IMG/VR virus record: IMGVR_UViG_3300031251_000016
Coordinates: 1-64,000 of that record
Origin: a virus
Direction: 5' to 3' (one strand)
DNA length: 64,000 bases
The notes under the pieces were generated by a model. That model was given only the letters and a program-made list of their open reading frames with translations, was not told the DNA's origin and made no database searches. Within the stretch, counting starts at the first letter, position 1. Every line of letters begins with the position of its first letter. Below, piece after piece: positions 56,729 to 62,244 of this stretch. A program made the translations under genes and the position numbers.

Positions 56729-57421
56729 TTAGGTTTTGACGTGCCAGGGCACGAGGCCGTTTTCGGCTAAAAAGACGTTGTAGTCCTTGGCGGACTTCCT
56801 CAAATTGCAGTTGCGACAGAGGTATTGAATATTGCTCGGCCAGTTCGTTCCGCCTTGAGACAGCGGCTTGATGTGATCGATGTGACCGCGTCCGCGTAGC
56901 GACGCGCCACACGCGGCACAGCAGCCGAGCTGTGCCAGGCGAATAGCCTTCAAGTCTTGGGGAGTATGAAAACCCTCCGCGCCGAGCCAACGAGCGCGCC
57001 GGCGCGCAGTGTTGGCGCGCATCTTCTCGGGATTATCCCGCCAGTACTGGCGAAGCCGTTCTCGCTCTTTTTCTAGGTTGGCTCGGCGGTGGTCAGCGCT
57101 GTGCTTGCGCTCCCGCTCTTTCACTTTCTCAAGGTTGCTCGCGCGGCAGCGCTGTCGGTTTGCTTTCACTTTCTCGGGGTTAGCCCGCGCCCAATCTCTG
57201 GCAATTTCGGCCATTTGCGCGGGATTCGCGTCGCGCCATTTTTGTACGCGCAGCTTGGCGCACTCCGCGCAACAGTTTCCCTTAGCGATCCGCGCGGCGA
57301 CGTGGCCCTTCTTGCAGGGCTCGCCCGTGAAATACCGATTGAGCCCGCGCTCGAGCGCTTCATCGCGCGTTTGCGGGAGCGCCAAAACGTCGAACAGGGC
57401 GTCAAGATTGACCGGCTTCAT
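56729..57421 (-). CDS. HNH endonuclease with zinc-finger and NPEK repeats
   Basis: A 230-residue HNH nuclease. The N-terminus has a zinc-binding CKKGH...CCAECAK and the centre has NPEK/NLEKxxxxxR repeats, as in phage homing nucleases. The C-terminal HNH core is CCAACGASL, HIDHIKPLSQGGTNWPSNIQ and LCRNCNLRKS. It is free-standing between the small-gene array and the deaminase gene. Its place next to control sequences suggests a homing element. Confidence 0.82.
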   Translation of the reverse strand: MKPVNLDALFDVLALPQTRDEALERGLNRYFTGEPCKKGHVAARIAKGNCCAECAKLRVQKWRDANPAQMAEIARDWARANPEKVKANRQRCRASNLEKVKERERKHSADHRRANLEKERERLRQYWRDNPEKMRANTARRRARWLGAEGFHTPQDLKAIRLAQLGCCAACGASLRGRGHIDHIKPLSQGGTNWPSNIQYLCRNCNLRKSAKDYNVFLAENGLVPWHVKT

Positions 57422-57450
57422 GACCCGAAAAGTAGCACAAATTTTCTGGC

Positions 57451-57467
57451 TTGACTACAGTAGTCAA
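57451..57467. promoter_or_regulatory. 17-base perfect palindrome (operator candidate)
   Basis: TTGACTAC-A-GTAGTCAA, an 8-base inverted repeat around one base. It covers the -35 element of the promoter at 57451-57479, as expected for a repressor operator. Confidence 0.55.
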
Positions 57468-57479
57468 TGCGCGTATTCC
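57451..57479 (+). promoter_or_regulatory. sigma-70-like promoter of the early operon
   Basis: TTGACT at 57451-57456, a 17-base spacer and TATTCC at 57474-57479, 28 bases before the deaminase ATG. It overlaps the 17-base palindrome. Confidence 0.55.
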
Positions 57480-57506
57480 GGATACCGTCAAGCCGACGGA
57501 GCCGTC

Positions 57507-57965
57507 ATGAAGCTTTGCAATCCAAGTCGCTGGGATAGCTACTTTTTTCGCGTTGCCGAGGCCGGCGCGCTCATGTCGAAGGACCCCTCGACGCAATGCG
57601 GGGCGGTCATCGTCCGGCCAAATAAGACGATCGCCTCGACAGGCTGGAACGGGTTTCCGCGCGGCGTCGAGGATGCGACCGACCGCTACACTTTGCGCGA
57701 GCAAAAGCTGCTCATGGTCGTGCATGCAGAGGCGAATAGCATTGCGTCGGCGCGCGAGGCGCTCGACGGCTACGCGCTTTACGTCACGCCGCTCGCGCCA
57801 TGCTCGAACTGCGCCGGCCTCGTCATTCAGGCGGGCATCAAGACCGTCTGCTTCAAAGCGCCGGCGGACGCGCCCGAGCGCTGGCGCGCCTCTTTCGACG
57901 CCACAATGACGATGTTCGCCGAGGCTGGCGTCGAGACGCGATGGTTCGGAGAAGCAAGCCGATGA
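57507..57965 (+). CDS. deoxycytidylate deaminase
   Basis: A 152-residue zinc deaminase: DPSTQCGAVIVRPN, VVHAEANSI (His and catalytic Glu) and APCSNCAGL (two zinc Cys). dCMP deaminase turns dCMP into dUMP for dTTP synthesis; phages use it to tune nucleotide pools. Start at 57507 gives MKLCNPSRWDSYFFRVAEAG, the normal family start. Overlap with the next gene is 4 bases. Confidence 0.85.
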   Translation: MKLCNPSRWDSYFFRVAEAGALMSKDPSTQCGAVIVRPNKTIASTGWNGFPRGVEDATDRYTLREQKLLMVVHAEANSIASAREALDGYALYVTPLAPCSNCAGLVIQAGIKTVCFKAPADAPERWRASFDATMTMFAEAGVETRWFGEASR

Positions 57966-58393
57966 CCGTCCTCACCCAAATCGACAACGCTAAGACGCTT
58001 TTCTTCGAGCGGGAGCACGAAGGGAAGGACTCGCCCGTCCGCCTCCGCATCCACGACCCGGCCGACCCCGAGAACGACTGGCGCTCGGCGGTCTTCTCGA
58101 ATTTCGAGCTGGCGGCCATGTGCGTGCAGCTGCAGCGCTTCGCCGTCGAGCGAACGGACTGGTTCCCAATCTACGCAAACCCGGTCGTCGTCGCCGCCTT
58201 TGAGAAGCGCCTCGTCGACGGTGAAGGCAAGCTTACCGAATGGCGCGAGAAGCAGGGCATTAGGGCCGAGCGCGAGGCGAAGCAGTCCAAGCTGCTCGAC
58301 GCTTTGGCGAACTATGTCGAGGCGCGCGACTTCGGCTTCGAGGGAAACTTCGACGCGGTCAGGGAAGCTTTCGAGGCGAGCAAGGAGGGTTAA
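57962..58393 (+). CDS. hypothetical protein in the deaminase operon
   Basis: A 143-residue protein: MTVLTQIDNAKTLFFEREHE, DDxxNDWRSAVF-like beta start, then helical (KQSKLLDALANYVEARDFGF). Overlaps the deaminase stop (ATGA). Not recognised. Confidence 0.55.
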   Translation: MTVLTQIDNAKTLFFEREHEGKDSPVRLRIHDPADPENDWRSAVFSNFELAAMCVQLQRFAVERTDWFPIYANPVVVAAFEKRLVDGEGKLTEWREKQGIRAEREAKQSKLLDALANYVEARDFGFEGNFDAVREAFEASKEG

Positions 58394-58396
58394 AAT

Positions 58397-59044
58397 ATGA
58401 GTGGGATGGCGTTGGCGCCCAGAGTGGCCGACATTGTGAGGGTTGTCTCCGAGGACTATGGCCTCCCAATTTTTGCAATCCTCTCGCCGCGCAAGTCCGC
58501 GCAGATCGTCGAGCCGCGGCACGTCTGCGTCTACCTCGCGTCCGAGTTGACCAAACAATCTTGGACGCAACTCGGCCGGCACTTCGAGCGCGATCACACG
58601 TCGCTCTTAACCGCACGGGCGAACTTCGAAAAGCGGCTCGCCACGGATAGCGCCCTCGCCGCGCGCGTTGAGCGCCTCGCCGCCGAGGCGCGTCGGCTCG
58701 CCGTGCCGGAGATCCGCGAGGCGGAGGACGAGCAGCGACGCCTCGCGGCGCACACGCGCAGGCTAGAAGACGCGGCGCTCCGGCGCGCGGCGCGTGAGAT
58801 GAAAGAACGGCGCGAGCGCACGCAGGTCGTGCTCGACGAGCTTCCCAGAACGCCGCCAGGGCCGTCACGTGACCGACTCGTCGCGGAGGCGAAGGGCCTC
58901 GACCCTCGCTTTAACGAGCTCGCGCGCCGCTACGCCTACGCGCAGCAGGCGACCTTCACGATGGCGGAACGCGAAGCCAATGCGGCGCTGTCGCGCGAGA
59001 TCGCGTTCCTGCCGAAGCGCTTCGCCGAGCGCGCGCGTGGTTAA
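58397..59044 (+). CDS. DnaA-domain-IV-like DNA-binding protein
   Basis: A 215-residue protein. Residues 10-75 match the DnaA C-terminal DNA-binding domain: IVRVVSEDYGLPIFAILSPR, RHVCVYLASELTKQSWTQLG and FERDHTSLLTAR (the DHT motif of the DnaA signature). The rest is coiled coil (EAEDEQRRLAAHTRRLEDAA). Phages use such proteins for origin binding or gene regulation. It lacks the AAA+ domain. Confidence 0.75.
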   Translation: MSGMALAPRVADIVRVVSEDYGLPIFAILSPRKSAQIVEPRHVCVYLASELTKQSWTQLGRHFERDHTSLLTARANFEKRLATDSALAARVERLAAEARRLAVPEIREAEDEQRRLAAHTRRLEDAALRRAAREMKERRERTQVVLDELPRTPPGPSRDRLVAEAKGLDPRFNELARRYAYAQQATFTMAEREANAALSREIAFLPKRFAERARG

Positions 59045-60845
59045 GGCTTACTACAACGAGCATGACCCTCACGCTGCGGCGTGGCTTCGCAACCTGATCG
59101 CGCAAGGACTGATCGCGGATGGAGACGTCGACGAAAGAAGCATCGAAGACGTCCGCCCCGACGACTTGCGAGACTACGCCCAGTGCCACTTCTTTGCCGG
59201 CGTCGGAGTTTGGTCTTACGCACTCCGACTTGCCGGCTGGCCCGACGACCGGCCTGTCTGGACCGGCTCGTGTCCGTGCCAACCTTTCAGCGCGGCAGGC
59301 AAAAGAGGCGGGGCTTCTGACGAGCGGCACCTATGGCCTGCGTTCTTCCATCTCATCGAGCAGTGCAGACCTAGAACTGTTTTTGGCGAGCAGGTTGCGA
59401 GCAAGGATGGGCTCGCTTGGCTCGACCTTGTTCACGCTGACTTGGAAGGAGCGGGCTACGCCGTTGGGGCTCTCGATCTCTGCGCTGCGGGCGTCGGGGC
59501 GCCGCATATCCGACAGCGATTGTTCTTCGTGGCCGACGCCGATGGCGGGCTCTCCGGCGACCGAGGCTTACAACGAAGCGGGGAACAGCGACTACAGCCG
59601 CAAGACGGTGGCGCTAGCCTCCTGGCCGACGCCGAAAGCCTCGGACTGCCAGGGCGGCAGGACGACGGAGACGGCGGGCGGCGGCAACGCGCATCTGGAT
59701 CGGGACGTGAGGTTGGCGAGCTGGGCGACGCCGGCAGCACGGGACGGCCGATTTGCGAACGCGAAGACCTACAAGGAGCGGGGCGGTGGGGTGAAGGGGG
59801 AGCAGTTGAACAACCAAGCCGTCCACTTAGCGGGTTGGGCGACGCCGAATGCCTCGGCGCCGGGAGGGACGCCGGAAGCAGCTTTGAAGCGCAAGGAGGG
59901 CCTTCCTTGCGGTCAGAGCGTGACGACGCTGGATCATCAAGTTCAGATGGTCGGCCCGGTCCGACTAACGGCTATTGGAATCTTGCTGACTGGATCTTCT
60001 GCACAGACGGAAAATGGCGGCCAGTTGAGTCCACGCATGTCCGCTTGGCTCCAAGGATTGCCGCCGATTTGGGACGAGTGCGCGCCGACGAAGGAACAGA
60101 TGAAACGGAGTTGATGAATGCCGCGCGTCTACGAGGTCAAACCAACCCCCGAAAAGTTTTGTCGTCACTGCGGCGTAGCACTGGGGCGGAAGCGCATGAA
60201 CGGCCGCCTAGAGGACCGAGGGGTTTTCCTGCGGCGACAGTTTTGCGATCAAACGTGCATGGCGAAAGCCATGGAGAAAGAGACCTGCACGTCGGTCAGC
60301 CATTCCCGCATGAAGGCCAATCGCACGATGAAACCATCATGCGAAGCGTGCAACGCGACGGGAAAGCTACACGTCCACCACAAGGACGAGAACCCGCTCA
60401 ACAACGACCCGTCGAACTTGAAGACGTTGTGCGTCTCTTGCCACCGTCGCTCGCACTCGCCGAACTTCACGGCGACAGGGGAACAGCGAGCGCCTTGCGC
60501 TCATTGTGCGAAGCAATCTGTAAAGGTCGGTCTTTGCGCCACGCACCTGACGAGGCTCAGGCGCTTTGGCCATCCCTTAGCCAAGAAGCGAAAGATTGGA
60601 TCGGCTTGGGTTTTGATGCTGCACGATGGGAACTTGTGGTTCCCTTTCCCCTCATAGATGGGTCTGCCTTCCGAGTGGGACCAGGCGGCGCCAACTCGCG
60701 ACCAAATGAAGGCATCTTCGAAGGCAAGTCCCGCGCGAAAATGCTCCGCGGCTACGGGAACTGCATCGTCGCGCCGCTCGCGGCGGAATTCATCGGCGCT
60801 TTCCTCGATTGGGAAACCGAAGGCTTGGGAGGGGTTATGAAATGA
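59037..60845 (+). CDS. C5 cytosine-specific DNA methyltransferase, split by an out-of-frame insertion
   Basis: A 602-codon frame with GTG start overlapping the upstream stop by 8 bases. Motif I is FFAGVGVWSYALRLAGW, motif IV is SCPCQPFSAAGK (catalytic Cys), motif VI is FGEQVA, motif VIII is IRQRLFFVADA and the late motifs are GPTNGYWNLADWIFC, DGKWRPVE and LRGYGNCIV. Between DGKWRPVE and PFPLIDGSAF lie about 190 codons without family similarity that cover an HNH gene in another frame. From 59119 to 60114 the same DNA encodes a second protein. Activity with the insert is uncertain. Confidence 0.85.
   Translation: MVKAYYNEHDPHAAAWLRNLIAQGLIADGDVDERSIEDVRPDDLRDYAQCHFFAGVGVWSYALRLAGWPDDRPVWTGSCPCQPFSAAGKRGGASDERHLWPAFFHLIEQCRPRTVFGEQVASKDGLAWLDLVHADLEGAGYAVGALDLCAAGVGAPHIRQRLFFVADADGGLSGDRGLQRSGEQRLQPQDGGASLLADAESLGLPGRQDDGDGGRRQRASGSGREVGELGDAGSTGRPICEREDLQGAGRWGEGGAVEQPSRPLSGLGDAECLGAGRDAGSSFEAQGGPSLRSERDDAGSSSSDGRPGPTNGYWNLADWIFCTDGKWRPVESTHVRLAPRIAADLGRVRADEGTDETELMNAARLRGQTNPRKVLSSLRRSTGAEAHERPPRGPRGFPAATVLRSNVHGESHGERDLHVGQPFPHEGQSHDETIMRSVQRDGKATRPPQGREPAQQRPVELEDVVRLLPPSLALAELHGDRGTASALRSLCEAICKGRSLRHAPDEAQALWPSLSQEAKDWIGLGFDAARWELVVPFPLIDGSAFRVGPGGANSRPNEGIFEGKSRAKMLRGYGNCIVAPLAAEFIGAFLDWETEGLGGVMK
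59119..60114 (+). CDS. W(P/A)TP-repeat protein overlapping the methyltransferase
   Basis: A 331-residue protein in the +1 frame of the methyltransferase. It matches a phage family that I recall as encoded over C5 methyltransferase genes: LSARQAKEAGLLTSGTYG, STLFTLTWKERATPLGL, repeats SWPTP, SWPTP, SWATP and GWATP, and the end SSAQTENGGQLSP, GLPPIWDECAPT. Both frames carry conserved family motifs, so this is dual coding. Its function is unknown. It ends 3 bases before the HNH gene. Confidence 0.7.
   Translation: METSTKEASKTSAPTTCETTPSATSLPASEFGLTHSDLPAGPTTGLSGPARVRANLSARQAKEAGLLTSGTYGLRSSISSSSADLELFLASRLRARMGSLGSTLFTLTWKERATPLGLSISALRASGRRISDSDCSSWPTPMAGSPATEAYNEAGNSDYSRKTVALASWPTPKASDCQGGRTTETAGGGNAHLDRDVRLASWATPAARDGRFANAKTYKERGGGVKGEQLNNQAVHLAGWATPNASAPGGTPEAALKRKEGLPCGQSVTTLDHQVQMVGPVRLTAIGILLTGSSAQTENGGQLSPRMSAWLQGLPPIWDECAPTKEQMKRS
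60040..60720 (+). repeat. diverged duplicated segments flanking the HNH gene
   Basis: In the +1 frame of the methyltransferase, 60054-60111 encodes GLPPIWDECAPTKEQMKRS and 60661-60714 encodes GLPSEWDQAAPTRDQMKAS. The two copies flank the HNH gene. The upstream copy completes the overlapping protein, and the downstream copy, in the other frame, completes the methyltransferase C-terminus. Confidence 0.75.
60118..60657 (+). CDS. HNH endonuclease inserted in the methyltransferase region
   Basis: A 179-residue HNH nuclease: an N-terminal zinc ribbon (FCRHCG ... FCDQTCMAK), then the HNH core CEACNATGKLHVHHKDENPL, NNDPSNLKTLCVSCHRRSH, and a C-terminal CAHCAKQ...GLCATHLTRLRRFGHP. It lies between two diverged copies of the segment coding GLPxxWDxxAPTxxQM. 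The methyltransferase frame stays open through all of it. Likely a homing endonuclease. Confidence 0.85.
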   Translation: MPRVYEVKPTPEKFCRHCGVALGRKRMNGRLEDRGVFLRRQFCDQTCMAKAMEKETCTSVSHSRMKANRTMKPSCEACNATGKLHVHHKDENPLNNDPSNLKTLCVSCHRRSHSPNFTATGEQRAPCAHCAKQSVKVGLCATHLTRLRRFGHPLAKKRKIGSAWVLMLHDGNLWFPFPS

Positions 60846-61027
60846 TTGGTTTTCCAAAGTTCGCGTGGCCGCGTCGGCGCGGCGCGCTGCTCGCGGTCCC
60901 CGTTCTTCTCGCGATCGCAATCGGACTCGGCGCGGGATGCGCATGGCTAGAGCGCTCGGATGAAGGATGGCTCACGAAAGAGCCGACAAGCGGCGAGTGG
61001 CTCGCGGAAAGGTATGGGCGCAAATGA
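60842..61027 (+). CDS. small membrane or lipoprotein-like protein
   Basis: A 61-residue protein: basic start (MIGFPKFAWPRRR), hydrophobic helix (GALLAVPVLLAIAIGLGAG) and Cys directly after, LGAGC, which resembles a lipobox. TGAAATGAT overlap with the methyltransferase stop. The tail is GWLTKEPTSGEWLAERYGRK. Confidence 0.5.
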   Translation: MIGFPKFAWPRRRGALLAVPVLLAIAIGLGAGCAWLERSDEGWLTKEPTSGEWLAERYGRK

Positions 61028-61197
61028 CTAAGGTCGAAATGACGGACCGGCTGCGGAAACGCATCTTTCACATGCGCAAGGTCGAAGGCTGGACCTTTGA
61101 GGAGATCGGACGCGCGCTCGGCATTTGCCGCGAGAGAGTTCGCCAAGCGCTGCGCGAAGAGGAAGCGAAGATGGCGACGGCGGCGGGGCGCAAATGA
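61024..61197 (+). CDS. sigma-region-4-like HTH protein
   Basis: A 57-residue protein whose centre, WTFEEIGRALGICRERVRQA, is a sigma-70 region 4 helix-turn-helix. It has no other sigma regions. Such small phage proteins can bind -35 elements or act as anti-/co-activators of transcription. Coupled by ATGA on both sides. Confidence 0.7.
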   Translation: MTKVEMTDRLRKRIFHMRKVEGWTFEEIGRALGICRERVRQALREEEAKMATAAGRK

Positions 61198-61820
61198 ACG
61201 ACCCGTTCCCCGGGCTGTGGCGAAACTTCTACGGCCTGATCCTCGCAGATCCGCCGTGGCGGTTCGAGTCATGGAATGGGAAGGACGCCGAGAAATCGCC
61301 GGCGCGCCATTATGACCTCATGTCGCTTGACGGCATCAAGGCGCTCCCGGTCGAGAGCCTCGCGGCGCCGGACTGCGCCCTCGTCGTGTGGGGCGTGCAA
61401 GCGATGATGCCCGAGGCTTTCGAACTCATGCGCGCTTGGGGCTTCACGCCGAAGTCGACCGGTGCATGGGCGAAGCAATCGAAGAGTGGCGAGAAATGGG
61501 CGTTCGGGACGGGCTACATTTTCCGGTCAGCGGCCGAGTTCTACGTCCTCGGCACGCGAGGCAAGCCCAGGGTCGCCGTGCGCGACGTGCGCAATCTGAT
61601 CGTCGCGCCGGTGCGTGAGCACAGCCGCAAGCCCGACCAGCTCCACGCCGACCTTGAGCGCATGTTTCCGCATGTTCCGAAACTCGAGCTCTTCTGCCGC
61701 GAGCGTCGGCCGGGGTGGGACGCTTGGGGCAACCACGTCGACAAGTTCGAAGCGCGCACCGCCTCTGCCGAATGGGAAGCGCTCGGCGGAGCGCGCGAAC
61801 TGGAATGGGAGGGGCTGTGA
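61194..61820 (+). CDS. MT-A70 family adenine methyltransferase
   Basis: A 208-residue protein: GLILADPPWRFESW (DPPW catalytic motif), ALVVWGVQAMMPEAFELMRA, TGAWAKQSK, GYIFRSAAEFYVLGTRGKP and VREHSRKPDQLHADLERMFP match MT-A70 (N6-adenine). Phages use it to modify DNA. With the NPPF enzyme at 51 kb and the C5 enzyme at 59 kb it is the third methyltransferase in this window. Confidence 0.85.
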   Translation: MNDPFPGLWRNFYGLILADPPWRFESWNGKDAEKSPARHYDLMSLDGIKALPVESLAAPDCALVVWGVQAMMPEAFELMRAWGFTPKSTGAWAKQSKSGEKWAFGTGYIFRSAAEFYVLGTRGKPRVAVRDVRNLIVAPVREHSRKPDQLHADLERMFPHVPKLELFCRERRPGWDAWGNHVDKFEARTASAEWEALGGARELEWEGL

Positions 61821-62032
61821 TGCCTTTGTTCGGAGCCTGCAGGGTTCACAACTGGATCAACACCGAGACGAACGAGCAGAAGTTCGGCGTGCAAGCTTAC
61901 GTCGAACTCGGATGGCGCCACGTCACTCCTAAGGTCGGCGACGTGCAGACGCCCATGCTCTTTGATACGGCTGCGGAAGCGCAGAAAGCGGCCGAGAAGA
62001 CGCAACAGAGGCTGCGGAGGATTCCGAGTTGA
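61820..62032 (+). CDS. small hypothetical protein
   Basis: A 70-residue protein starting MPLFGACRVHNWINTETNEQ, beta-rich then a helical end (AEAQKAAEKTQQRLRRIPS). The start shares one base with the upstream stop. Unknown. Confidence 0.55.
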   Translation: MPLFGACRVHNWINTETNEQKFGVQAYVELGWRHVTPKVGDVQTPMLFDTAAEAQKAAEKTQQRLRRIPS

Positions 62033-62154
62033 ACCCCAACGACCTCGCACGCTACGCAACCATCTTTGGTATGGCGTTCGTGGGGACGCTCGCGTTTACA
62101 AAAGCAATCGTTCTCGTCATATGGGCCATCATTCACGCCCCGCAATTTCCGTGA
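62029..62154 (+). CDS. tiny membrane protein
   Basis: A 41-residue protein starting at TTG inside the previous stop (TTGA): LNPNDLARYATIFGMAFVGT, then LAFTKAIVLVIWAIIHA. One or two transmembrane helices. The start codon is rare and the protein short, so certainty is moderate. Confidence 0.45.
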   Translation: MNPNDLARYATIFGMAFVGTLAFTKAIVLVIWAIIHAPQFP

Positions 62155-62192
62155 TTGACTTGACTACAACGTGACTACAGTGCGATGAAAGA

Positions 62193-62223
62193 AGCCCGCC
62201 ACGGTGCTGAAGCGTGGCGGGCT
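62193..62223. other. strong hairpin before the primase gene
   Basis: Perfect 11-base stem AGCCCGCCACG / CGTGGCGGGCT with a 9-base loop. On the minus strand it is followed by TTCTTTCAT, on the plus strand by AAGAAC. It may act as a terminator or attenuator. Confidence 0.5.
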
Positions 62224-62244
62224 AAGAACAAGTTTGGACGCGCA

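Noticed and set aside
60118-60657. Insertion in the methyltransferase as a fourth intein
   Set aside because: The open frame across the insertion has no Cys/Ser at the start, no TxxH block and no His-Asn end, so it cannot be an intein by known rules.
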